From Actinophytocola sp. (GTDB taxonomy: Bacteria > Actinomycetota > Actinomycetes > Mycobacteriales > Pseudonocardiaceae), in contig WHUD01000031.1 of assembly GCA_009377385.1 (NCBI GenBank), positions 1 to 36,780 on the forward strand: a DNA stretch of 36,780 nucleotides. Reading direction: 5' to 3'. Made by a program: the position numbers and the translations under genes. Below, piece by piece: positions 1-6,640 of the stretch; position 1 is the first letter of the stretch; each line of letters starts with the position of its first letter. The notes below the pieces were generated by a model. The model had not been told where the DNA came from and made no database searches. It saw only the letters and a list, made by a program, of their open reading frames with translations.

Positions 1-255
1 ACCGTGACTTCGCCCTGGCCTGCGCCGCCACCGCCGCGTGACTGCGAAACTCAAGTCTTCCAGTTCCATACTGAAAAAGAACGTCGGCGGCACCGGCAGA
101 TCGGGATGTCCCGCCCGCCGCGCCGCATCGACATCGCTGTAGATCGGGTCCTTCTGGCCAATCGCCTTCGCGAAGAACCGCAGCCTGCCGCGCTCGATGT
201 CGGCCTCGATGGGCCGAATCGTCAGCGCCTTCGCCTTCTCCGGGTCGATATGCAT
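1..255 (-). CDS. MaoC-like (FAS1-type) dehydratase, N-terminal part, cut by left edge
   Basis: About 85 codons are visible, running off the left edge. The start MHIDPEKAKAL leads into a stretch with FFAKAIGQKDPIYSD and PVPPTFFFSMELE, which resembles the N-terminal MaoC dehydratase domain of hot-dog-fold enoyl-CoA hydratases. In this setting it would probably hydrate an enoyl-CoA of a steroid or acyl chain. ATG at 255 is chosen; an in-frame ATG at 276 adds seven residues. The last visible residues (after FAVT) are very arginine-rich and do not look like the usual family continuation, so a frameshift or divergent end near the edge is possible. It lies 98 bases downstream of the NTF2-like gene on the same strand. 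That gap holds no operator or hairpin I could recognise. Confidence 0.6.
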   Translation of the reverse strand, partial: MHIDPEKAKALTIRPIEADIERGRLRFFAKAIGQKDPIYSDVDAARRAGHPDLPVPPTFFFSMELEDLSFAVTRRWRRRPGRSHG

Positions 256-353
256 ACCGCCGCCCCGTCGTTTCATTCAGAGGAATGGGATATCCATTAG
301 TGAATCTGAAACGACGTTAGCGCCCCGATTAGCTACCCGCAATCACGCGCCAT

Positions 354-794
354 TTACGCCGGGCGCGCGGTGGCCATAGCGCGCTCGACCTCCCAAAAGG
401 CGCGCATCGACAGCAGCCGCTCCTGCTCGTCGACCCGGTACACCGCGACGAGGTCGGTGTCGACGCGATATCCGCCGGGTAGGTAGGTGGTGATCGTGGC
501 GACGTTGGCGACCTCGTCCCCTGCGGCGTGCGAGTCGTGCACCACGAACTCGAACCGCTCCACCGACGCGATCGCGGTGTCCCAGAACGCCGCGAGACCG
601 TCCGCGCCGTGATGGCCCTTGCCCTCCGGATCGAACCCCGACGGCCCGACCGGGTCCTCGACCACGGCGTCCGGCGCGAACAGCGCCAGCCAGCCGTCCT
701 TGTCGCCAGCCGCGACCGCGCGCATCGAGGCCAGCGCCGCCCCGCGCGCCGGTGGTTGGTCGGCCGTCTCGTCCCAGCACACCGTCACCGTCAT
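354..794 (-). CDS. NTF2/SnoaL-like small protein (ketosteroid-isomerase fold)
   Basis: 146 residues beginning MTVTVCWDE. The pattern (helix with LASMRAVAAGDKDGWLALF, then DAVVEDP, then strands ending near DLVAVYRV and LLSMRAFWEVE) is that of the SnoaL/NTF2-like fold used by ketosteroid isomerases, polyketide cyclases and many accessory proteins. The start ATG at 794 overlaps the stop codon of the upstream oxidoreductase (ATGA), so the two are translationally coupled. Families with this fold are functionally diverse, so isomerase, hydratase or a binding role are all open. The shared promoter with an operator of KstR type suggests sterol catabolism. Confidence 0.75.
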   Translation of the reverse strand: MTVTVCWDETADQPPARGAALASMRAVAAGDKDGWLALFAPDAVVEDPVGPSGFDPEGKGHHGADGLAAFWDTAIASVERFEFVVHDSHAAGDEVANVATITTYLPGGYRVDTDLVAVYRVDEQERLLSMRAFWEVERAMATARPA

Positions 795-1669
795 GTGGCC
801 TGCACCTCCGCAATCACCTCGTCGGCGAACTTCTTCACCGCGTCTACTTTGGACGACACAGGGGCGTCGAACGGCAACCCCTCGAATACCCACGGCATCA
901 CGACGGCGTCGGTGACGCCCGCCTCGGCCTGCTCGCGGTACCCGGACACGCCGAAGCGGTCGACGCACACCGCCTGGATCTCGAACGGATCGTCCGCGCG
1001 GCCGTACTCCGCGAGCAGTTCGCGCAGCCGCCCGATGGTGGTGCGGAGCTCGTCGATCGTCATCATCGCCGACGACCAGCCATCGCCGTAGCGGGCGGCG
1101 CGCCGCAGCGCAGGTCCGGAATGCCCGCCGATGTAGAACGGCATCCGCCCCCTCGGCGCCGGGCTCATCCGCAGCTTGCCGAAGTCGAAGAACTCGCCAT
1201 GGTACTCGACCATCCCGCCGTCGAGGATCAGCCGCAGCACCTCGATCGCCTCGTCGGTGCGCCGTCCCCTGCGCTCGTACGGCACGCCGCACCAGGCGAA
1301 CTCCTCCGGCGACCAGCCGACGCCGAGGCCGAGCCCGAACCGGTCGCCGGTCAGCGCGGCCACCGACCCGAGCTGGCGCGCCAGCACCACCGGATGCCGC
1401 GAGCCCAGCTTGAGCACCGACGTGTAGAACCGGATCTCGCTGGTCGCGGCCGCCATCGACGTCGCGGCGATCAGCGGGTCCACCCACGGCGTCTCGGCGT
1501 CCCAGAACCGCTGGCCGTTGGCGGTATAGGGGTAGTCGGCCGAAACCTCCTCGGAGTAGAACAGCGAGTCGGGCAGGACAACCGAGGAGAACCCGTTCTG
1601 CTCGGCCGCGACGGCCAGCTCCGCGAGCTGGTCCGGTGGACAGAGCGCGACCGACAGGCTGAACTTCAT
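791..1669 (-). CDS. LLM-class (luciferase-like) F420/FMN-dependent oxidoreductase
   Basis: 292 residues. MKFSLSVALCPPDQLAELAVAAEQ, a strand-rich TIM-barrel pattern, IRFYTSVLKLGSRHPV, LTGDRFGLGLGVGWSPEEF and MPFYIGGHSGPALRRAARYGDGW are typical of the luciferase-like monooxygenase family. Actinobacterial members commonly use coenzyme F420. The start at 1669 is preferred over an in-frame ATG at 1687 because a strong ribosome site (GGAAGGTGAG) lies just upstream of 1669. First gene of a two- or three-gene leftward unit; its promoter and operator are shared with the divergent hydratase gene. An M. tuberculosis cholesterol-region oxidoreductase (Rv3520c) is also of this class, but I cannot say it is the ortholog. 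Substrate unknown. Confidence 0.85.
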   Translation of the reverse strand: MKFSLSVALCPPDQLAELAVAAEQNGFSSVVLPDSLFYSEEVSADYPYTANGQRFWDAETPWVDPLIAATSMAAATSEIRFYTSVLKLGSRHPVVLARQLGSVAALTGDRFGLGLGVGWSPEEFAWCGVPYERRGRRTDEAIEVLRLILDGGMVEYHGEFFDFGKLRMSPAPRGRMPFYIGGHSGPALRRAARYGDGWSSAMMTIDELRTTIGRLRELLAEYGRADDPFEIQAVCVDRFGVSGYREQAEAGVTDAVVMPWVFEGLPFDAPVSSKVDAVKKFADEVIAEVQAT

Positions 1670-1693
1670 CGACTCACCTTCCGCCATGGCAAA

Positions 1694-1713
1694 ACTATAA
1701 CTTGTTCTAGTAT
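1694..1713. promoter_or_regulatory. KstR-type operator with divergent -10 boxes
   Basis: TATAACTTGTTCTA at 1696-1709 matches T-n2-AAC-n2-GTT-n2-A, the consensus bound by the TetR-family sterol repressor KstR. A minus-strand -10 (TATAGT, complement of 1694-1699) and a plus-strand -10 (TAGTAT, 1708-1713) overlap its two ends. Predicted transcripts would begin near 1687 (minus) and 1720 (plus), giving leaders of about 18 and 34 bases, each containing the ribosome site of its gene. No convincing -35 boxes are visible. Confidence 0.75.
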
Positions 1714-1753
1714 GGTCGACGTGACCGCCACGGGGCAAGCCAAGGGAGTCGTC

Positions 1754-2542
1754 ATGGACGCCGATGCCATCACCAAGGCCGCGGAACACCTGCTCAGCGC
1801 CTATGACAGCGGCGTACCGGTCGAGCCCATCATCACCGGATTTCCCGACGCCGACCTCACCGACGCCTACCGCATCCAGCAGGAACAGGTTCGCCGCTGG
1901 GTCGACGCAGGTGACGAGATCAAGGGCCACAAGGTCGGGCTGTCCTCGCAGGCGATGCAGCGGCAAATGGGGGTGCACCAGCCCGACTACGGCCACCTGC
2001 TCGCGAACATGTTCCACGCCGAGCACCTGCCGTTCGACGCCAGCGGCTACCTGCAACCCCGCATCGAGCCGGAGATCGCCTTCGTGCTCGGCGCACCGCT
2101 GCGCGGGCCGGGCGTGACGGCGGCTGACGCGATACGCGCGGTGGAGTTCGTCGTGCCAGCGCTGGAGATCGTGGACTCCCGCATCACCGACTGGCGCATC
2201 TCGATCGTGGACACCGTCGCAGACAACGCATCGTCCGGCGGCGTCGTGCTCGGCAGCAAACCCACCCGGCTCACCGACGTCGACCTGCGCACGGCTGGCT
2301 GCGCGTTCCACATCAACGGCGAACTGCGCGCCACCGGCTCCGGCGCGGCCGTGCTCGGCTCACCGCTGAACGCGCTCGTGTGGCTGGCGAACACCGTCGG
2401 GCCTCTCGGCATCATGCTGGAACCGGGCAACGTCGTGCTGCCCGGTTCGATGACCCGTGCGGAACCGGTTGAACTTGGCGACAGTGTGGTGTCCGATATG
2501 GGGGAACTGGGTAGCGTCACCGCCAACCTCGCACCCCAGTGA
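1754..2542 (+). CDS. 2-keto-4-pentenoate hydratase family protein (HsaE/MhpD-like)
   Basis: 262 residues. Family signs include IKGHKVGLSSQAMQRQMGV, the PRIEPEIAFVL metal-site stretch, VVPALEIVDSRI and DNASSGGVVLG, as in 2-hydroxypenta-2,4-dienoate hydratases of meta-cleavage pathways. In sterol degraders HsaE acts on the C5 dienoate left from rings A/B and is normally beside the HsaF lyase and HsaG dehydrogenase. Neither is here, so a different hydratase or decarboxylase role is possible. ATG 1754 has the ribosome site AAGGGAG; in-frame GTG 1721 and ATG 1712 upstream are less likely because they sit at or before the predicted transcript start. It heads an operon with ferredoxin and ferredoxin reductase (23-base gap to the next start). 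Confidence 0.8.
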   Translation: MDADAITKAAEHLLSAYDSGVPVEPIITGFPDADLTDAYRIQQEQVRRWVDAGDEIKGHKVGLSSQAMQRQMGVHQPDYGHLLANMFHAEHLPFDASGYLQPRIEPEIAFVLGAPLRGPGVTAADAIRAVEFVVPALEIVDSRITDWRISIVDTVADNASSGGVVLGSKPTRLTDVDLRTAGCAFHINGELRATGSGAAVLGSPLNALVWLANTVGPLGIMLEPGNVVLPGSMTRAEPVELGDSVVSDMGELGSVTANLAPQ

Positions 2543-2565
2543 CGACCGAGAGCAAGGGAGCACGG

Positions 2566-2757
2566 ATGAAGATCCACATCGATACCGACGTCTGCACCGG
2601 CCACGGCATCTGCGAAGGCCTACGCCCCGACGTCTTCGAGGTGGGCGACGACGGCATCGTGCAACTGCTCACCGAGGAATTCACCGAGGCGGACCGGGCC
2701 GACCTTGAGGACGCCGTCGACCAATGCCCCACCCAGGCGCTGCGGCTGGAAGGCTGA
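2566..2757 (+). CDS. P450-type single-cluster ferredoxin
   Basis: 63 residues. Cys10-x2-His13-x2-Cys16 and Cys54-Pro give three cluster ligands, with His in the position of the fourth Cys. This is typical of [3Fe-4S] (or 3Fe/4Fe) ferredoxins that serve actinobacterial cytochromes P450. The length equals that of M. tuberculosis FdxD, which lies in the same chromosomal neighbourhood, but orthology needs alignment. The start at 2566 follows the ribosome site AAGGGAG; an in-frame GTG at 2539 has none. The reductase gene begins one base after its stop, so the pair forms an electron-transfer chain from NAD(P)H. No P450 gene is in the window; the partner oxygenase must be elsewhere. Confidence 0.9.
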   Translation: MKIHIDTDVCTGHGICEGLRPDVFEVGDDGIVQLLTEEFTEADRADLEDAVDQCPTQALRLEG

Positions 2758-2758
2758 C

Positions 2759-3949
2759 GTGACGCGACTCGTCGTTGTCGGCGCGTCGCTGGCAGGCCTA
2801 CGGGCCGTGGAATCCGCGCGACGTGCCGGGTTCACCGGCGCGATCACGCTGCTCGGCGCCGAAGAACACCTGCCTTACGACCGGCCACCGCTGTCCAAGG
2901 AGTTCCTGACCGGCGACGGCACGCCGAAGCAGTTCCGCACCGAGGACGCGCTGCGCACCGACCTGGACGTCGACCTGCGGCTCGGCACGCCCGCCACGGG
3001 GCTCGACCCCGAGCAGCGAGTGATCCACGCCGGGGACGACGTCGTGCCGTATACCGCCGCGGTGCTGGCCACCGGCGCGACCGCGCGAACCTTGCCCTGG
3101 CTCCCGACGCTGTCCGGGCTGCACACCCTGCGCACGCTGGACGACGCCCGTACTTTGCGGACCGTGATCCACCCTGGCGTCCGGGTGGTGATCGTCGGGG
3201 CGGGGTTCATCGGCTCCGAGTTGGCCTGCTCCGCGCGCCGGATGGGCGCCGAGGTGACGCTGGTCGAGGCCGCCCCGGTGCCCTTCGCCGCCGCCGTGGG
3301 CGAGGAGCTGGCGCCCACGATCGCCGCACTGCACACCCGCAACGGCACCGACCTTCGCTGCGACGTCACCGTCACCGGCATCGACGGCGACGACCGGGTC
3401 CGCGCGGTGCGGCTCGGCGACGGCTCCACGCTGTCCGCCGACGTCGTGATCGTCGGCGTCGGGGCCGCGCCTGCGACCGGCTGGCTCGTCGGCTCCGGGC
3501 TGAAACTCGACGACGGCGTCGTCTGCGACGAGACACTCGCGACCAGCGCTTCCGACGTGTACGCGGCGGGCGACGTCGCGCGCTGGTTCAACCCGCTGTT
3601 CGGCGAGACCATGCGGCTGGAGCACTGGACGTCTGCCGCCGAGCAGGGCGGGCTGGCCGCTCGCAACGCCATCGACCCCGGTGCCGCGACGCCGTGCACG
3701 CTGGTGCCGTACTTCTGGTCGGACCTCTACGGCGGCCGGGTCCAGTTCGTCGGCGTGCCCACCGCCGACGAAGTCCGGGTCGTCGCGGGCGACCCCGCCG
3801 AGGACACGCTGCTCGCGCTCTACCGGCGCGGCGACCGGCTGATCGGCGCCCTCGGCGTGGAGCAACGACGTCCGGTGCTGCGGATGCGCGCCCTCATCGG
3901 CAAGCGGGTGAGCTGGGAGGGCGCGCTGGCGGAGGTTGCGGCGGGCTGA
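2759..3949 (+). CDS. NAD(P)H-ferredoxin reductase, FAD-dependent
   Basis: 396 residues with GTG start at 2759, one base after the ferredoxin stop. Two Rossmann motifs are visible: GASLAG at 8-13 for FAD and GAGFIGSE at 147-154 for NAD(P)H. YAAGDVARW near 268-276 is the second FAD contact, and PYDRPPLSKE near 39-48 is characteristic of putidaredoxin/rubredoxin-reductase-type enzymes. The C-terminal domain has YFWSDLYG and VEWEGAL-like sequence as in that family. It reduces the neighbouring ferredoxin. A strong hairpin overlaps its stop codon and ends the operon. Confidence 0.9.
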   Translation: MTRLVVVGASLAGLRAVESARRAGFTGAITLLGAEEHLPYDRPPLSKEFLTGDGTPKQFRTEDALRTDLDVDLRLGTPATGLDPEQRVIHAGDDVVPYTAAVLATGATARTLPWLPTLSGLHTLRTLDDARTLRTVIHPGVRVVIVGAGFIGSELACSARRMGAEVTLVEAAPVPFAAAVGEELAPTIAALHTRNGTDLRCDVTVTGIDGDDRVRAVRLGDGSTLSADVVIVGVGAAPATGWLVGSGLKLDDGVVCDETLATSASDVYAAGDVARWFNPLFGETMRLEHWTSAAEQGGLAARNAIDPGAATPCTLVPYFWSDLYGGRVQFVGVPTADEVRVVAGDPAEDTLLALYRRGDRLIGALGVEQRRPVLRMRALIGKRVSWEGALAEVAAG

Positions 3950-3965
3950 GGTGCCCGCCGCAACC
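3934..3965 (+). terminator. Hairpin terminator overlapping the reductase stop codon
   Basis: GGTTGCGGCGGGC (3934-3946) and GCCCGCCGCAACC (3953-3965) form a perfect 13-bp stem with a 6-base loop. The TGA stop (3947-3949) lies in the loop. There is no T tract, as is common for actinobacterial terminators. The remaining intergenic bases up to 4089, between convergent genes, hold no gene that I can support. Confidence 0.75.
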
Positions 3966-4089
3966 CTCTGAGGGCCAACAGGACCCGGCAAACCGGACAC
4001 GAAATGGCGCTGTGCGGGTGGATGTACCGAGCGGCCGAGCCCTGCCGAACCTGGAGTCCGCCGCCGGGCCCGCCCGGACGACCGCACCG

Positions 4090-4788
4090 CTACAACGGTT
4101 CGATGTCGGAGATCCGCCAAGTGCCGCCATTGTCGCGGAGCGCCGTGACGTCCAGGGTGGCGGTGGACGACGTCGGCGCCGCGCCGGGCCGCTGGACCTG
4201 TTGGTCTAGGAACACCAGCACGGTCGCCCGCCGGTCGGTCAGCTCCCGCACGCCGATCGCCCGCACCGTCGCGGCCTTCACCAGCTGGCGGCGTTTCGCC
4301 TGCTGGGCGGCAGCGTCGAACTCGCGCCGGTACTCGGCCGCCGCCTCGCCAACCAGTGCGACGTCCACCGCGTGCTCGGTGCGCCTCAGGCGCGTGTAGT
4401 CGTAGGAGAACACCGCCTTCAACGACGCGCTGACCTGCTCGATGACGGCTCCGGTCGCCACCGTGTCGACCAGCGCGGCGTTGGCCGCCGACTCGGTGCC
4501 GCGCAGCTGGTGTGCCCGCACGCCGGAGAACACCGCGCTCGCCGTGGCCAGCGCCAGCGCCACCCCCAGCACCGCGATGGTGATCCGCCGAGCCGTTGTC
4601 CTGGAGGCCCGAACGTGGAACTCAGCGTCCTGAACGGGGGACACGGCGTCGTGTCCGTCCGAACCGCCGTGTCCCTCGTTCCCGACGCCGTGTGCCCCGT
4701 TCCCGACGCCGTGTCCCCCGTTCCCGATGCCGTGTCCCTCGTTCCCGATGCCGTGTGCCCCGTTCCCGACGCCGTGTTCCCTCCTCAT
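4090..4788 (-). CDS. Mce-associated membrane protein (second), with heptapeptide repeats
   Basis: 232 residues. Residues 3-42 are a tandem glycine-rich heptapeptide (G-H-G-V/I-G-N-G/E). One membrane segment spans about 69-91. The rest is a periplasmic-side domain with KAVFSYDYTRL, DAAAQQAKRRQLVKAATV and a C-terminal TWRISDIEPL, the pattern of Mce-associated (Mas) proteins thought to assemble with Mce importers. The start ATG at 4788 overlaps the upstream stop (ATGA). It is the last gene of the mce4 operon. The repeat region is cytoplasmic by topology and is absent from typical family members as far as I know. Function beyond complex stability is unknown. Confidence 0.8.
   Translation of the reverse strand: MRREHGVGNGAHGIGNEGHGIGNGGHGVGNGAHGVGNEGHGGSDGHDAVSPVQDAEFHVRASRTTARRITIAVLGVALALATASAVFSGVRAHQLRGTESAANAALVDTVATGAVIEQVSASLKAVFSYDYTRLRRTEHAVDVALVGEAAAEYRREFDAAAQQAKRRQLVKAATVRAIGVRELTDRRATVLVFLDQQVQRPGAAPTSSTATLDVTALRDNGGTWRISDIEPL
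4657..4782 (-). repeat. 21-bp minisatellite inside the second mas gene
   Basis: Units begin at 4678, 4699, 4720, 4741 and 4762 with an exact 21-base period; a degenerate sixth copy starts near 4657. Each encodes one heptapeptide of type HGVGNGA / HGIGNEG, so copy-number change keeps the frame. Substitutions between units are mostly C/T at third positions and a V/I, G/E or A/G change. Confidence 0.9.
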
Positions 4789-5387
4789 GCTGCGGCCTCC
4801 ACGGCGCTGATCTTCCACCGCCCGTCGCGGCGCACCAGCTCGGCGTTCACCCGCTTCCGGCCGGTGTACGCCTTCCCACCCCGCGTCTCCAGCGTCGTCG
4901 ACAACACCGCGATCACCCGCGCGGTGCCGGCGTGCCCGTTCAAGTCGGTCACCGCAGCCCGGACCAACTCCGCACGGGACACTGTCTGCGTTCGCCTCGC
5001 CTGCTCACGCTGGCCCGCCTCGTCCCCCGCCAGGTCACGGTGCAGCCCGCCAGCCGTGACGTCCAGCCACGCCGCGACGTCCCGCTTCGCATCGCGGTGG
5101 TCGATGGTGTGCAGCGTGACCAGCCCGTGCTCGGCCGCACGGAGCACCGCGTCGCGTTGTTGCGCCCGCGCCAGCCCGTCGTCGCGCGCCGCGCTCACCC
5201 ATGCGACACCGAACCACGCCGCAGCAACCACCGCGACCACGGTCAGCGCCACGAGCCCAGCCACCAGCCGATCCCGAAACGCGGGCGCCAACCACGCCAG
5301 CCGACCGCGAAACACGCCCGCCAACCGCACCAGCCGATCCCGAAACGCGGGCGCCAACCACGCCAGCCGATCCCGAAACAACCGCAT
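4785..5387 (-). CDS. Mce-associated membrane protein (first), with 11-residue repeats
   Basis: 200 residues from ATG 5387, which overlaps the mce4F stop by one base (TGATG). Residues 4-41 are three and a half copies of an 11-residue basic amphipathic repeat (FRDRLAWLAPA type), followed at once by a membrane segment at about 42-64 (VAGLVALTVVAVVAAAWFG). The extracytoplasmic part has VSAARDDGLARAQQRDAVLRAA, LTLHTIDHRDAKRDVAAWLD and a C-terminal GRWKISAVEAA, as in Mce-associated proteins. A longer open frame reaches 5678, but that extension lies wholly within mce4F and is rejected. Confidence 0.8.
   Translation of the reverse strand: MRLFRDRLAWLAPAFRDRLVRLAGVFRGRLAWLAPAFRDRLVAGLVALTVVAVVAAAWFGVAWVSAARDDGLARAQQRDAVLRAAEHGLVTLHTIDHRDAKRDVAAWLDVTAGGLHRDLAGDEAGQREQARRTQTVSRAELVRAAVTDLNGHAGTARVIAVLSTTLETRGGKAYTGRKRVNAELVRRDGRWKISAVEAAA
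5269..5379 (-). repeat. 33-bp tandem repeat inside the first mas gene
   Basis: Copies start at 5269, 5302 and 5335, with a partial copy at 5368. The first and third are identical over all 33 bases, while the second differs at several positions. They encode the basic amphipathic 11-mer just before the membrane segment. The identity of alternate copies suggests a recent duplication of a two-unit block or gene conversion. Confidence 0.9.
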
Positions 5388-6640
5388 CAGCCATCTCCCA
5401 GCAGCTCGGCGATCCCGACCGGCTTCGAGGACACTCCCGGCAGCCCAAGCAGCCCAGGCAGATCCCCGCCAGAGCCGCCAGGGCCGCCTGAATCCGAAGA
5501 CTCCCGCCGCTGCGGCGCTGGCACGGCTTGCGGCACGCCCCGGAACGGCGCGTTCTGCGCGCCGCGCACGGCGATCGAGCTGCCGGGCGGCTCCGCGCAG
5601 TAGGCGTTCTTGTTCGGCTCCACCTCCGAGACGTCGTTGGCGGGCCGCTGCTTCGTGCTCTCGTAACCCCGAGTGCACGACGGCGGGTTGAACATCTCGA
5701 ACACCAGCCCGAGCTGGCCGCGACCCTTGTACGACACGGAGCGCGCGAACGCCCCGATGACGCCGAAGTTCACCAGCAGTTGCTTGGTCGAGTCGGTGCG
5801 GGGCGCCGCGACGTCCGCGGTGGTCAGCAGGTTCGCCAGCAGCATCGCGGAGTCGTTGCCAGAGACGTCGATGAACTCGCTGACCTGGTTCGCGACCTTC
5901 GGCGTCCGGTCGATGATCGCACGCAAGTCCGGATCGGACTCCGCGAACTGCCGCGAGATCGTCTTCAGCCCGCTGGCGAACCGGCCGAGGTCGTCGCCGT
6001 GCCGCACCTGCGTGTCCAGCACGGTGCGCGCCGAGGAGAGCAGCCGCCGCGTCGCGGGCATGTTCTTCCGCGCGGACGCGGTGAACTCGTGCGTGCTGTC
6101 CAGCAGCAGTTGGAGGTCCTCGCCGGAGTCGGCGAAGGCGACGTAGGCCTCGTCGACGACGGTGTTCAACGACTGCGTGTTGACGCTGCCGATGAGCTGG
6201 TCGACGTGCGCCAGCATGGTCTCCGGCGCGACCGGGGCCTCGGTGCGGCTCGCCTCGATCACCGACCCCTGCTTCAAGTACGGCCCGCCCGATCCATCAG
6301 GGCGCAGGTCGAGGTACTGCTCCCCGACGGCCGACCGGTTCGCGACGACGGCGTTGGTGTCGGCGGGGATCGGCGGCGCGTCCTCGTCGATGTCCATCTG
6401 GACGTCGACGCCGGTGCTGGTCAGCCGCAGCGTGGCCACCCTGCCCACGGTGACGCCCCTGTAAGTCACCTCGGAGCCGCGGAAAATGCCGCCGGAGTCG
6501 GTCAGCTCGGCGGTGACGACGTACCCGCGCGGGCCGAACAGCCGGTCCAGCCCGGCGTACTTGCCGCCGACGATGACCACAGACAGCACCGCGATCAGCC
6601 CGAACGCCAGCAGCTTGATCCGCGTCGACCAGGACAGCAT
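5387..6640 (-). CDS. mce4F: Mce family protein F of the Mce4 sterol importer
   Basis: 417 residues. An N-terminal membrane segment (about 7-26) is followed by the MCE domain at about 38-115 (GGIFRGSEVTYRGVTVGRV, VVANRSAVGEQYLDLRP). A long helical region follows, then a Gly/Pro/Ser-rich C-terminus from about 365. Mce A-F subunits form a hexamer whose helices build a channel that carries lipids from the outer layer to the YrbE permeases. ATG 6640 overlaps the mce4E stop by one base; an in-frame GTG directly before it (6643) is an alternative. It is the last mce gene of the set. Confidence 0.9.
   Translation of the reverse strand: MLSWSTRIKLLAFGLIAVLSVVIVGGKYAGLDRLFGPRGYVVTAELTDSGGIFRGSEVTYRGVTVGRVATLRLTSTGVDVQMDIDEDAPPIPADTNAVVANRSAVGEQYLDLRPDGSGGPYLKQGSVIEASRTEAPVAPETMLAHVDQLIGSVNTQSLNTVVDEAYVAFADSGEDLQLLLDSTHEFTASARKNMPATRRLLSSARTVLDTQVRHGDDLGRFASGLKTISRQFAESDPDLRAIIDRTPKVANQVSEFIDVSGNDSAMLLANLLTTADVAAPRTDSTKQLLVNFGVIGAFARSVSYKGRGQLGLVFEMFNPPSCTRGYESTKQRPANDVSEVEPNKNAYCAEPPGSSIAVRGAQNAPFRGVPQAVPAPQRRESSDSGGPGGSGGDLPGLLGLPGVSSKPVGIAELLGDG

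Noticed and set aside
309-319. AACGACGTT palindrome upstream of the left-edge gene as an operator
   Set aside because: The half-sites are separated by three bases, not two, and the flanking T and A do not fit the consensus.
1712-1753. Earlier starts (ATG 1712 or GTG 1721) for the hydratase
   Set aside because: They overlap or immediately follow the predicted -10 box, and only ATG 1754 has a ribosome site; a leaderless start at 1721 cannot be fully excluded.
752-2542. A 596-codon open frame on the plus strand
   Set aside because: Only the part from 1754 matches a protein family; the rest is a GC-rich shadow of the oxidoreductase and NTF2-like genes on the other strand.
4657-5379. The tandem repeats as a CRISPR array
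   Set aside because: Units are directly adjacent with no unique spacers, and they are read in frame inside genes.
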